64,000 nt of DNA from Streptomyces sp. VRA16 Mangrove soil (GTDB lineage: Bacteria; Actinomycetota; Actinomycetes; Streptomycetales; Streptomycetaceae): positions 372,001 to 436,000 of the forward strand of contig NZ_JAFVLN010000003.1 of NCBI RefSeq assembly GCF_017377775.1, written 5' to 3'. The notes below the pieces were generated by a model, which was not told where the DNA came from, did no database searches, and worked only from the letters and a program-made list of their open reading frames with translations. Of the stretch, positions 33,287 through 42,584 are shown piece by piece. The position numbers and the translations under genes were made by a program. The stretch's first letter is position 1. Every line of letters starts with the position of its first letter.

Positions 33287-34285
33287 ATGACCCTGACCGC
33301 TGACGAGATCTACGCGACCGGCCTGCGCGGCCAGTGGCACCCGGTCGTCCCGTCCTCGTTCGTCGCGCCCGGCGCGATGCGCAAGGTCACCGTCCTCGGC
33401 GAGCAGTGGCTGCTGCTGCGCCGCTCCGACGGCACCCTCAGCATGCTCGCCGACCGCTGCCCGCACCGCGGCGCCCCGCTCTCGCTGGGCAAGCACCTGG
33501 GCGACCGGGTGGCCTGCTGGTACCACGGCGTCGAGGTCGAGACGGACGGCACGGTCTCCTCCGTGCCCGGGCTGCCCGGCTGCAACCTGGAGGGCAAGCA
33601 GCTCGTCACCTCGCTGCCCGTGCGGGAGGTGTCCGGCGGCGTCCTCGCCTACTTCCCGTCCGAACAGGCCCCGAAGCCGGTCGAGCTGACCCTCCCCGAG
33701 CCGCTCACCGACCCCGACGTCGAGGCGATCCTCTGCTACGCCGAGTGGAACGTGCCGTGGCGGTACGCCGTCGAGAACCTCCTCGACCCGATGCACGGCG
33801 CGTTCCTGCACCACGACTCGCACACGATGTTCGACGGTGACACCACCGCCAAGTTCCGCATCCGCGAGACCGACCGCGGCTACTTCTTCGAGAAGACCGA
33901 CCAGCGGGGCGTCAACTTCGACTGGGTCGAGCTGTGCCGCACGGGCGTCGACTGGGTCGACCTGTCCATCCCGTACCCGCCGTCCGCCGGCCCCGGTGGC
34001 CCGTTCGGCATCGTCGGCATGGTCCGCCCGGTCGACGGCGAGAAGTGCGCCGTCTTCTTCTGGCGCTACCGCCGCGTCCAGGGCTGGCAGCGCGACACCT
34101 GGCGGTTCCTCTACAGGACGCTGATCGAGAAGCGGCACTGGGAGGTCCTGGAGCAGGACCGGGTGATGCTGGAGGCGATGCCGTCCGACGCCGACCAGAA
34201 GGAGAACCTGTACCAGCACGACCTGGGCGTGGTCCGGCTGCGCCGCCTGTACCGCGCGGGCGCCGAGGAGCAGGCCACCGCATGA
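33287..34285 (+). CDS. Rieske non-heme iron oxygenase (aromatic ring hydroxylating)
   Basis: 332-aa single-component-type oxygenase (VanA/PdmO-like). Rieske cluster: CPHRGAPL and CWYHGVEV. Mononuclear iron site: NLLDPMHGAFLHHDS, fitting the D-x2-H-x4-H pattern. ATG 33287. It forms a two-component system with the reductase upstream. Enzymes of this class O-demethylate or hydroxylate aromatic acids and other small rings; no substrate-specific residue is recognised. Confidence 0.9.
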   Translation: MTLTADEIYATGLRGQWHPVVPSSFVAPGAMRKVTVLGEQWLLLRRSDGTLSMLADRCPHRGAPLSLGKHLGDRVACWYHGVEVETDGTVSSVPGLPGCNLEGKQLVTSLPVREVSGGVLAYFPSEQAPKPVELTLPEPLTDPDVEAILCYAEWNVPWRYAVENLLDPMHGAFLHHDSHTMFDGDTTAKFRIRETDRGYFFEKTDQRGVNFDWVELCRTGVDWVDLSIPYPPSAGPGGPFGIVGMVRPVDGEKCAVFFWRYRRVQGWQRDTWRFLYRTLIEKRHWEVLEQDRVMLEAMPSDADQKENLYQHDLGVVRLRRLYRAGAEEQATA

Positions 34286-35535
34286 AGGCCCGCTGGGCAG
34301 GCGTCATCAGCCTGCTGGTCATCGTCCTGATCAGCTACGTGGACCGGGTGAACGTCTCCGTCCTCATCACCGACGAGGCGTTCACCGACCACTTCGGCAT
34401 CACCGGCGACCGGGTCGCGCAGGGCGCCCTGTCGACGGTGTTCCTCGTCGGCTACGGCATCGCCGCGTTCTTCCTCACCCCGCTCTACGAGACGCGACTC
34501 GGCGCGCGGCGCGGCCTGTTCCTCAGCGTCGCCCTGTGGTCGGTGATGACGCTGCTGTCCCCGTACGCGCTGGGCGCGCTCACCCTCACGGTGCTGCGCG
34601 CCCTGCTCGGCGGCGCCGAGGGGCCGCTGTTCTCCCTCAAGACGATGTACGTGCGCGAGCACTTCGCCCCGCACGAAGCGGGCCGCCCCAACGCGGTCAG
34701 CTCGATGGGCGTCTCGCTGGGCACCGCCGCCGGTCTGCCGCTCATCACGTACCTCGTCTACCACTACGACTGGCACACGTCGTTCCTCGCGCTGGCCGCG
34801 CTGAACGCGGTGGTCGGTCTTCCGCTGATCGCCCTGTTCGTACGAGGACGTGGTGGGGCCGCGCGCGAGCGCACCGGCTTCGGCACGACACTCAAGGGCG
34901 CCCTGCGGATGCCGCGTCTGGCACCGATCCTCCTCGTCGAGATCGCCACCCTGGCGTATCTGTGGGGTTCGAGCGCCTGGCTGCCGTCGTTCCTGCTCCA
35001 GGAGCGGCACTTCTCGCTGACGGCGATGGGCGCGGTGTCCTCGATGCCGTTCCTGATGTCGCTGGTCTCCGGGTTCCTCGGCGGCTTCCTGCTGGACCGG
35101 CTGCCGCGACGGCTGCTCGCGCTGCCGTTCGTGGTGGGCTCCGCGGGCACCGCGGTCTGCGTGCTCGTGGTGGCGGGCGCGCACAGCGACGTGACGGTCG
35201 CGGTCGGCCTGATCCTCGCCGGCGGCTTCTGGGGCCTTCAGGGTCCGGCGATCCCCACGCTCGTCCAGCACTGCGCGCCGGCCCGGTTCGTGGGCAGCGC
35301 GTACGGCGTGGTCAACGGGGTCGGCAACCTCGTCTCCGCGTTCATGCCGACCCTGATGGGCGTCGCCATCGCGGCGAGCGGCGGACACGGCTTCGGCGCC
35401 GGGTTCGCGCTCCTCGCGGGGGCGCAGGCCGTGACGCTGGTGTGCGGGGTGTGGCTGCTGGTGCGGCCGGTCCGTGACCTGTCCACGGTCGCGGCGCCGG
35501 AGCGGTCGGGGGCGGCGAGCAGCCCGGTCGGCTGA
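34282..35535 (+). CDS. MFS transporter (anion:cation symporter / aromatic acid type)
   Basis: 417 aa with 12 hydrophobic helices. ISYVDRVNVSVL in helix 1 is typical of the ACS (phthalate/glucarate) MFS family; loop motif ETRLGARRGLF after helix 2, and RALLGGAEGPLF in helix 4. It overlaps the Rieske stop by 4 bp, closing the operon. A second carrier of the cluster besides the one at 22713. Confidence 0.87.
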   Translation: MKARWAGVISLLVIVLISYVDRVNVSVLITDEAFTDHFGITGDRVAQGALSTVFLVGYGIAAFFLTPLYETRLGARRGLFLSVALWSVMTLLSPYALGALTLTVLRALLGGAEGPLFSLKTMYVREHFAPHEAGRPNAVSSMGVSLGTAAGLPLITYLVYHYDWHTSFLALAALNAVVGLPLIALFVRGRGGAARERTGFGTTLKGALRMPRLAPILLVEIATLAYLWGSSAWLPSFLLQERHFSLTAMGAVSSMPFLMSLVSGFLGGFLLDRLPRRLLALPFVVGSAGTAVCVLVVAGAHSDVTVAVGLILAGGFWGLQGPAIPTLVQHCAPARFVGSAYGVVNGVGNLVSAFMPTLMGVAIAASGGHGFGAGFALLAGAQAVTLVCGVWLLVRPVRDLSTVAAPERSGAASSPVG

Positions 35536-35686
35536 CCCCGCCCCGCCCGGCTCCCGTTCACGCCCCGCACCCCGTTCACGTGCGCCGACAGCGCTCCCGT
35601 ACGCCCCCTCGGCCTGCCCGGTTCCCCGCCGTGCGGGCCGTACGGGCGCTACAACGGGTGACTCGGCACGGCACGGGGAGCACACG

Positions 35687-38647
35687 ATGAGGGCCGGATG
35701 GCACACGGCGCGCACGCGCCGACGGCTGGGTCTCTGCGCGAGCGCGGTGACGCTCGCCATGGTGGCGGCGGTGTTCGGGCCGGGGCTGCTCGGGGGCCCG
35801 CCCGCGGCGCGGGCGGCGTTCGTGGTGTCGGCCGTGTCGGCGCTCGTGTCCGTCGCCGGGCTCGTCCTCGACGTACTGCGGGCCGACGCCGACCCGGTGG
35901 CGCGGCCCGCGGGGCCCGACCGGCGGCAGGCCGCCGACGCGCTCGCCGAGGCGGTGCGCGAGCAGTGGTCCGCCGAGGCGCTGGTGCACGCGCTGTGGGA
36001 CCCCGAACCCCTCGACGTACGGTGGCGACCCGCCGAGCGCGCCCTCGCCGACCACCCGGAGAACATCCATCCGGCCGGGCCCATCCCCGGGCCGCACGAC
36101 GCCGCGGGACGCACCATCGGCGCGGCGTTCGCTGCGCTGCCCCGGCGCCGGCTCGTGGTGCTCGGCGGTCCCGGCTCGGGCAAGAGCGTGCTCGCGCTGC
36201 GGTTCACGCTGGAACTGCTCGCGGTGCGCGCGCCCGGGGAACCGGTGCCGGTGATCTTCCCGTTGGCGGGCTGGGACCCCGGGCGCGTCGGGCTGCGGGC
36301 GTGGCTGGTGGAGCGGCTCGTCGCCGACCACCGCTCGCTCGCCACGCCCGACCCCATGCACGGCACGCTCGCCGAGGCGCTGATCGCCGCCCATCTGGTG
36401 CTGCCCGTCCTGGACGGCTTCGACGAGCTGCCGCCCGCCCTGCACGGGCCCGCGGTGCGCCGGATCAACGCCGAACTCGGCGCCCCCGACGGCCTGTTGC
36501 TCACCAGCCGCGGTCACGCGTGGCGGCGCGCGGTGCGCGAGGGCGACGTGCTGACCGCCGCCGAGGTCGTCCGCCTGCTGCCCCTCGACCCCGGCCGGGC
36601 CCGGTCGTACCTGGAGCGGACCGCGCCGCCGCTGCCCGGGGGCCGTACCGCGTGGACGCCCGTGCTCGACCGGCTCCGTGCCGAGCCGGCGCCGCCGCTC
36701 GCCCAGGCCCTCGACACCCCGCTGATGGTGTCGCTGGCCCGCGCCGTGTACGCGGACCGGCGCCGCGATCCGGCCGAGCTCCTCGACCCCATACGGTTCG
36801 CCACGCCGCAGGCCGTCGAGGAGCACCTCCTGGAGCGGTTCGTCCCGGCCGCGTTCGGGGACGACGACGTCGCGGACGGGCGGTGGAGCGGGGCGCAGGC
36901 GCGGCGCTGGCTGGGCTGGCTCGCGCGGGAGTCCCGGCGGCGCGGCACGCAGGGCGTCGCCTGGTGGGAGCTCCAGCGGGCGGTGCCACCGGCGGTGCGG
37001 GCCGTGGCGTCCGCCGCCCTCGCGCTGCTCGCGGTGTGGGCGGTGACCTCGCCCTCGGTGCTGTTCGACGCGCACGGCAGCGCGAGCGAGTCGCAGGACG
37101 CGGCGTCGCACGCGGCGCAGCTCGCCGGGCATGTCCTCGGCCTCGCGTTCGGCCTGGCGTTCGTGCTGCCCCGCACGGCGCGGGACGCCGCGCGGCCCCG
37201 CCCGCTGCTGCGGCGCACGGGGGCGGCTCTCGCCGCGAGCGTCGTCCTGGGCGCGGGATTCGCCGCCTCGAACGACCTGCGGTTCGGGCAGCGTACGGGC
37301 GACTACTCCGACAGCTGGTTCGCCGATCTGTGCAGCGGTTTCTGGTACACGACGGCGCTCGCCCTGGTCTTCGGCGTGGCGGGCGTCGCCCGGCACCCCG
37401 TGCCCCTCGGCCTGCCGTGGTCGGCCAGGACCGGCAACAGGGTCCGGGTGGCGGGCGCCGGGGCTCTGCTGGTCCTGGCGGGGGCGGGGGCGCTCGCCGC
37501 GCTCGACGGGGCGCACGCGCTGGACTCCTGGCAGGCGATCGCCGCGACCCTGCTCACACTCTCCGGACCCCCCCTGCTGATGGCGGCGCGGCGCCTCCCG
37601 GCCCTGCACGCGCCGGCCGCCGTCGCCGGTTCCCGCGGCCTCGGGCGGCGCTTCGCGCGCGGCCTCGCCGAGGGCCTGGCGGCCTGCACGCTCGCGGGGC
37701 TCGTCTGCGGCGGGGTCGCCGGATGCGTGGCGGGTGCGGTCACCGTGGTGCGCGCCGAACAGCCCGGCACGGCGCGGGCCGGCGACCGGTACGGGCCCTG
37801 GTACCTCGACGAACGGCGCACCGGCGACGGCCCGGTGCGCACCGCCGTGTCGGTCACACCGGTCGAGGGCCGCCTCCTGGCACCGCGGGACGGCGGTCCC
37901 CCGCTGGCGTACCCCGAGGGCGTCACACCGCCCGAATGCGACCTGTGGATCCCGGGCGACGGTGACTGCACCCCGTTCGTCTCCACCCGCACCGCGTTCC
38001 GGTCGTCCCACGGCACGGTCTCGCTCACGCTGCGCGCCTCCGGCCGCGACGTGCCGGTGTACGCGGCGAACCTGCGCAGGGACCTGCCGGCCCCGGTCCG
38101 CGCCTGGCTCACCCGGGACAGCGCGTGGCCCGCGTTCCGCGGGTGCCTGGCGGGCTTCGCCGGGATCGGGCTCGTGGTCGGCCTCATCGGCGGCTTCACC
38201 CGTGCCGTGTACGCGGCCCTGACCACCCCGTCCGACGTGCTGCGCGCGCCCGGTCCTGCCCCGCTGCTGCGCGCCGACCGCACCGCCGCGTTCGCGCGGG
38301 CGGGCGTCGTCGCCGTGCTCACCGCGGGCGTCTGCTTCCCGGTGGCCCTGGTCCTCGGCAGCCGCTCCGGTTTCGGGCAGGCCGTCAACCAGCTGTGGAT
38401 CCCGCTCGCCGCCGCGCCCCTGGTCCTAGGCGCCTGGGGCCGGCTGCTCGTGGCCCGCGCCTGGCTGGCGGTCACCGGGCGGATGCCCTGGCGGCTGATG
38501 GCCTTTCTCGACGAGGCCCACCGGCGTGGAGTACTGCGCCAGTCGGGCGGTCGGTACGAATTCCGGCATCTGCGCCTGCGCCGCCGCCTGGCCGCGTTCA
38601 CGGATACGGACGACCCGGCAGCGACGGCCCCTCCCGTACGCACATAA
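35687..38647 (+). CDS. Membrane-bound NACHT-type NTPase
   Basis: 986 aa. N-terminal two helices (residues ~13-55), then a STAND/NACHT module: Walker A GGPGSGKS at ~159, Walker B LPVLDGFDELP at ~241, and downstream TSRGHAWR sensor region. From ~440 to the end there are about ten hydrophobic segments, and the tail reads WRLMAFLDEAHRRGVL then YEFRHLRLRRRL, a conserved C-terminal box in Streptomyces NACHT proteins. The real start is ATG 35687 (GGGGAG upstream); upstream frame is GC-rich noise. Placed after the aromatic operon, same strand, 151 bp gap. Ligand and function unknown; bacterial NACHT proteins include phage-defence members. Confidence 0.85.
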   Translation: MRAGWHTARTRRRLGLCASAVTLAMVAAVFGPGLLGGPPAARAAFVVSAVSALVSVAGLVLDVLRADADPVARPAGPDRRQAADALAEAVREQWSAEALVHALWDPEPLDVRWRPAERALADHPENIHPAGPIPGPHDAAGRTIGAAFAALPRRRLVVLGGPGSGKSVLALRFTLELLAVRAPGEPVPVIFPLAGWDPGRVGLRAWLVERLVADHRSLATPDPMHGTLAEALIAAHLVLPVLDGFDELPPALHGPAVRRINAELGAPDGLLLTSRGHAWRRAVREGDVLTAAEVVRLLPLDPGRARSYLERTAPPLPGGRTAWTPVLDRLRAEPAPPLAQALDTPLMVSLARAVYADRRRDPAELLDPIRFATPQAVEEHLLERFVPAAFGDDDVADGRWSGAQARRWLGWLARESRRRGTQGVAWWELQRAVPPAVRAVASAALALLAVWAVTSPSVLFDAHGSASESQDAASHAAQLAGHVLGLAFGLAFVLPRTARDAARPRPLLRRTGAALAASVVLGAGFAASNDLRFGQRTGDYSDSWFADLCSGFWYTTALALVFGVAGVARHPVPLGLPWSARTGNRVRVAGAGALLVLAGAGALAALDGAHALDSWQAIAATLLTLSGPPLLMAARRLPALHAPAAVAGSRGLGRRFARGLAEGLAACTLAGLVCGGVAGCVAGAVTVVRAEQPGTARAGDRYGPWYLDERRTGDGPVRTAVSVTPVEGRLLAPRDGGPPLAYPEGVTPPECDLWIPGDGDCTPFVSTRTAFRSSHGTVSLTLRASGRDVPVYAANLRRDLPAPVRAWLTRDSAWPAFRGCLAGFAGIGLVVGLIGGFTRAVYAALTTPSDVLRAPGPAPLLRADRTAAFARAGVVAVLTAGVCFPVALVLGSRSGFGQAVNQLWIPLAAAPLVLGAWGRLLVARAWLAVTGRMPWRLMAFLDEAHRRGVLRQSGGRYEFRHLRLRRRLAAFTDTDDPAATAPPVRT

Positions 38648-38703
38648 TGGCTCCGAGACATCGGAGGACTGGGCTCTCCGAGGGACGAGCAGAGGGGGCT
38701 GCC

Positions 38704-39375
38704 ATGGCCGTCACCGACGAAGCCATCGAGAAGATCAAGGAAATGATCGTCTCCGGCGCGCTGCGACCCGGGGACCGGCTCCCGAAGGAGAGCGAACTGG
38801 CCGCCGAGCTCGGTCTGTCGCGCAACTCCCTGCGGGAGGCGGTGCGCGCCCTGTCGCTGATCCGCATCCTCGACGTACGGCAGGGCGACGGCACGTACGT
38901 CACGAGTCTGGACCCGCAACTGCTGCTCGAGGCGCTCAGCTTCGTCGTCGACTTCCACCGCGACGACACGGTCCTGGAGTTCCTCGCCGTTCGCCGCATC
39001 CTGGAGCCCGCGGCGACGGCGATGGCCGCGACACGGATCGACGACGACCAACTCGACAAGCTGGCGGCCCAGTTGGCGGATCTGGGGCCCTCGCCGTCGG
39101 TGGAGGAGCTGGTCGCGGCCGACCTCGACTTCCACCGCGGCATCGTGAAGGCGGCCGGCAACTCGGTGCTCTGCTCGCTGCTCGACGGCCTGTCCGGGCC
39201 GACCACCCGGGCCCGGATCTGGCGCGGCCTGACCCAGGAGGACGCGGTCAGCCGCACCCTCACCGAACACCGGGCGATCCTGGCGGCGCTGCGCGACGGC
39301 GACCCGGAGGCGGCCCGGTCCTGGGCGACCGTGCACATCGCGAGCGTGGAGCAGTGGCTGCGCTCGACCTTGTGA
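38704..39375 (+). CDS. GntR-family regulator, FadR/FCD subgroup
   Basis: 223 aa. N-terminal winged helix: EKIKEMIVSGALRPGDRLPK then SELAAELGLSRNSLREAVRA and GDGTYV. C-terminal FCD domain with the metal-type DLDFHRGIVKAAGN and EHRAILAALRDGD. ATG 38704 with GAGGGGG upstream. FCD regulators usually sense small carboxylic acids, so it could control the aromatic cluster that lies upstream beyond the NACHT gene, though it does not adjoin it. Confidence 0.88.
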   Translation: MAVTDEAIEKIKEMIVSGALRPGDRLPKESELAAELGLSRNSLREAVRALSLIRILDVRQGDGTYVTSLDPQLLLEALSFVVDFHRDDTVLEFLAVRRILEPAATAMAATRIDDDQLDKLAAQLADLGPSPSVEELVAADLDFHRGIVKAAGNSVLCSLLDGLSGPTTRARIWRGLTQEDAVSRTLTEHRAILAALRDGDPEAARSWATVHIASVEQWLRSTL

Positions 39376-39518
39376 ACTCCGTGCCGTCGGTGGAGTGCGA
39401 CCCTCCGAGTCGGGGCAGTGTTCCCGGCAGCCTCCGGGTTCCAGGGGGCTGCGGAAGGTCCCCGCGGACGCCGTAAGGTGGGCAGGTACGCGAGGGCATT
39501 GTCGGAAGGAGGCGCTGG

Positions 39519-40490
39519 GTGATCGAGCTCGAGGGGGTTCCCGAGCTGGTCGACCCGGTCATGGTGGCCGCGTTCGAGGGCTGGAACGATGCCGGCGACG
39601 CCGCCTCCACCGCGGTCGCGCATCTCGACAAGGAGTTCAAGGGCGAGGTCTTCGCCGCGCTGGACGCCGAGGACTACTACGACTTCCAGGTCAACCGGCC
39701 CACGGTGTGGCTGGACGGCGGCGTCCGCAAGATCACCTGGCCGACGACCCGGCTCTCGGTGGTCAGGATCGGCGGCGAGAAGCCGCGCGACCTGGTCCTG
39801 GTGCGGGGCATCGAGCCGTCGATGCGCTGGCGCTCGTTCTGCAACGAGCTGCTCGGTTTCGCGCACGAGCTCGGCGTCGAGATGGTCGTCGTCCTCGGCG
39901 CGCTGCTCGGCGACACCCCGCACACGCGTCCCGTTCCGGTCAGCGGCGTCACCTCCGATCCGGATCTCGCTACGCGCATGGACCTGGAGGAGACCAAGTA
40001 CGAGGGCCCGACGGGCATCGTCGGGATCCTCCAGGAGGCGTGCACGCACGCGGGCGTCCCGGCGGTCTCGCTGTGGGCGGCGGTGCCGCACTACGTGTCG
40101 CAGCCGCCGAACCCGAAGGCGACGCTCGCGCTGCTCAACCGCCTGGAGGACCTGATCGACCTGCGGATCCCGCTGGGCGAGCTGCCCGAGGACGCGCGCG
40201 CCTGGCAGCTGGGCGTGGACCAGCTGGCGGCGGAGGACAGTGAGGTCGCCGAGTACGTGCAGACCCTTGAGGAGGCCCGGGACACCGCCGAGCTGCCCGA
40301 GGCGTCCGGCGAGGCCATCGCCCGCGAGTTCGAGCGGTATCTGCGGCGCCGTGAGCCGGGTGCGCCGCCCGGCGGCCACGCCACGGACGGCGGCGACGGC
40401 TCGTCGTACCTGCGGGACAACCCGAGCGGCCGGACCAGGCCGCCGAAGCCGCCGCGCTCCGATTCGGAGGACAAGGACGGCGAGGAGTAA
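39519..40490 (+). CDS. PAC2-family protein, ParJ-like
   Basis: 323 aa. The PAC2 (proteasome assembly chaperone-like) domain spans ~1-240 with FEGWNDAGDAASTAVAHL, RPTVWLDGGVRKITWP and VVVLGALLGDTPHTRPV; a disordered, charged tail (RRREPGAPPGG and beyond) ends it. By position next to the gyl-mshC region it matches SCO1662/ParJ of S. coelicolor, reported to control ParA polymerisation during sporulation septation (from memory). GTG 39519 with AGGAGG about 9 nt upstream (GGAAGGAGG). The 143-bp gap before it holds its promoter. Confidence 0.85.
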   Translation: MIELEGVPELVDPVMVAAFEGWNDAGDAASTAVAHLDKEFKGEVFAALDAEDYYDFQVNRPTVWLDGGVRKITWPTTRLSVVRIGGEKPRDLVLVRGIEPSMRWRSFCNELLGFAHELGVEMVVVLGALLGDTPHTRPVPVSGVTSDPDLATRMDLEETKYEGPTGIVGILQEACTHAGVPAVSLWAAVPHYVSQPPNPKATLALLNRLEDLIDLRIPLGELPEDARAWQLGVDQLAAEDSEVAEYVQTLEEARDTAELPEASGEAIAREFERYLRRREPGAPPGGHATDGGDGSSYLRDNPSGRTRPPKPPRSDSEDKDGEE

Positions 40491-40508
40491 CCGTACGCGG
40501 GTCATGGT

Positions 40509-40548
40509 GAGCGCCCCCGGCGCCGGGCAACCGGCACCGGGGGCGCTC
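40509..40548 (+). terminator. Terminator after the PAC2 gene
   Basis: An 18-bp stem (GAGCGCCCCCGGCGCCGG / CCGGCACCGGGGGCGCTC, one mismatch) with a gcaa loop, 19 nt past the stop. Beyond it, about 40557-40615 is a loose run of gtcaccc-type repeats, and the rest up to 40806 should hold the promoter of the next gene; no other ORF of note. Confidence 0.8.
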
Positions 40549-40806
40549 TCATGTCTCACCCGCGTCACCCATGTCACCCGCCCCACTCGTGTCACCCACC
40601 CCATCCGTCTCTTCCGCCTTTGGCCGGTTTGCGGCGTGACAACCACTTCGATGGGGAATGCAGGGGGTTCCCCTTTCAACTTGTTCTCAAACCCATTTGG
40701 AGAACGAGGGGTGGACGTGCGGCCCCGGGCGTAGCAAGGTGTGCCCCGACGAGCGCGGCACAGGCACACCCGTACGACCAGATGTGGCGAGGGGAGCTGT
40801 GGACCG

Positions 40807-42546
40807 ATGACCGACCAGCAGGCAGAGCCGGCGCGGGGCCCGGGAGCCGCGGGGCCGGGACCGGACGGAGCCGGTTTCACCTACCGCGGAGCGGAAACGG
40901 AACTGATCGTCCTGGCGCGGCCGGAGGCCCGGCTGCGCGCACAGGCGGAGGGCGTCAGGTCCGCCGCGGGCGCCGACGTCTCGGCGCTGAACATGTTCCT
41001 GGGCGACGAACAGCTCGCCCTGGAGCCGCTGTTCGGAAGTGAGGAACGACTGCAGAGCCCGTCGGACGCGTCGGCCGCCGGGGCGGACTACCCGGATCTG
41101 GCGCTGTTCTACCGGGTGCGCGGCGCCGGCCAGCGGGCCCAGGAGCTGCGCGCGCGGATCGCGGCGCTGCCGGAGATCGACACCGCGTACGTGAAGCCGG
41201 GCGCGGTGCCCGCCGCCTACCAGCAGGACTCCGACGAGGCCCGGCGGATGAAGGAGAAGGCCGCGGCGACGCCCGACTTCATGGGCCGCCAGGGCTATTT
41301 GGGGCCCGCACCCGAGGGCGTCGACGCGCTCTGGGCGTGGCAGCGGCTCGGCGGCAGCGGCGAGGGCGTCACCGTCATCGACGTGGAGGGCGCCTGGCAG
41401 CTCAGCCACGAGGACCTGTCGGCGAAGCTCGCGGGCATCGTCGTCGGGACACCGATCTCGGACGTGGCGTGGCGCAACCACGGCACGGCGGTGCTCGGGG
41501 TGATCGGCGGCGACCGCAACGAGCACGGGATCACCGGCATCGCGCCGGAGGCGGTCACCGCGGCGGCCTCCTTCCAGGGCGTGGGCACGGCGGCGGCGAT
41601 CCACGCGGCGGCCGAACGTCTTGGCCCCGGAGACATCGTGCTGATCGAACTGCACCGGCCGGGACCGCGGTTCGACTTCGAGGCGCGGGACGACCAGCGC
41701 GGTTACATCGCCCTGGAGTGGTGGCCCGACGACTACGCGGCGATCAAGTACGCCACCGAGAAGGGCATCGTGATCGTGGGCGCGGCGGGCAACGGCGCCG
41801 AGTCGCTCGACGACGCGGTGTACGAGCGGCGCCCGGACGGCTTCCCGGCCTGGTGGCACAACCCGTTCAACCCATCGAACCGCCAGTCCGGCGCGGTGCT
41901 CGTGGGCGCGGGCGCCCCGCCGCCGGGCACGCACGGCCGCGACCACGGCCCGGACCGCTCGCGGCTGGCCTTCTCCAACTACGGCGCCCGCGTGGACGCC
42001 CAGGGCTGGGGCCGCGAGGTCACCACCACCGGCGGCTTCTGGGACCGGCCCGGCGATCTGCAGGGCGGCTCCGAGGAGATCGCCTGGTACACCGACACTT
42101 TCTCCGGCACCTCGTCCGCCTCCCCGGTGGTCGTCGGCGCGCTGGCCGCCCTCCAGGGCATGCTCAAGGCGGGCGGCCAGCGCCCGATGACGTCGCAGCG
42201 GGCGCGCGAGGTACTGCGGGCGACCGGCTCACCACAGCAGGACGCCCCCGGCCGGCCCGCTTCGCAGCGGATCGGCAACCGGCCCGACATCAGGGGAGCG
42301 GTCACCAACCTCCTCCCCTCGACCGTCGGTTCCGGTCAGGCCGAGCGGTACTGGGACGAGCTGCTCCCGTATCCGCCCGAACTCCCGCCTCGGCTCAGGC
42401 TGTTCGTGGCGGGCGCCTGGCGCAATCTGAACAACCCGTCCCCCGACATTCGCCAGGCGGTGCACTCCGCCTTCGCGGGGGGACGGCCCGACGTACGTGT
42501 CTGGTTCTCCGACGACGAGGTCGTCGGCCTGGTCGTCACCGGCTGA
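40807..42546 (+). CDS. S8 (subtilisin-like) serine peptidase without signal peptide
   Basis: 579 aa. Catalytic Asp in VTVIDVEGAWQLSHEDL, His in NHGTAVLGVIGG, Ser in FSGTSSASPVVVGAL: a complete triad. The first 180 residues are a pro-domain-like region (YRVRGAGQRAQELRARIAAL), but there is no Sec or Tat signal, so it may act in the cytoplasm or be exported by another route. The last ~50 residues form an extra domain like the end of the following Q-rich protein (see findings). ATG 40807. Gap of 38 bp to the Q-rich gene, same strand: likely operon. Not in the remembered backbone between parJ and mshC. Confidence 0.87.
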   Translation: MTDQQAEPARGPGAAGPGPDGAGFTYRGAETELIVLARPEARLRAQAEGVRSAAGADVSALNMFLGDEQLALEPLFGSEERLQSPSDASAAGADYPDLALFYRVRGAGQRAQELRARIAALPEIDTAYVKPGAVPAAYQQDSDEARRMKEKAAATPDFMGRQGYLGPAPEGVDALWAWQRLGGSGEGVTVIDVEGAWQLSHEDLSAKLAGIVVGTPISDVAWRNHGTAVLGVIGGDRNEHGITGIAPEAVTAAASFQGVGTAAAIHAAAERLGPGDIVLIELHRPGPRFDFEARDDQRGYIALEWWPDDYAAIKYATEKGIVIVGAAGNGAESLDDAVYERRPDGFPAWWHNPFNPSNRQSGAVLVGAGAPPPGTHGRDHGPDRSRLAFSNYGARVDAQGWGREVTTTGGFWDRPGDLQGGSEEIAWYTDTFSGTSSASPVVVGALAALQGMLKAGGQRPMTSQRAREVLRATGSPQQDAPGRPASQRIGNRPDIRGAVTNLLPSTVGSGQAERYWDELLPYPPELPPRLRLFVAGAWRNLNNPSPDIRQAVHSAFAGGRPDVRVWFSDDEVVGLVVTG

Positions 42547-42584
42547 CACAACGCAGCCGACCATTGATGGAAGGTGGCACCCGC

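Noticed and set aside
31039..33288. Long - strand ORF of 749 codons
   Set aside because: It is antisense to the ThDP, reductase and 76-aa genes, has runs of Gly/Val/Arg/Asp typical of GC-rich shadow frames, and matches no family.
34111..38011. Long - strand ORFs (up to 811 codons) opposite the MFS and NACHT genes
   Set aside because: Arg/Gly/Pro-rich shadow frames of the real + strand genes.
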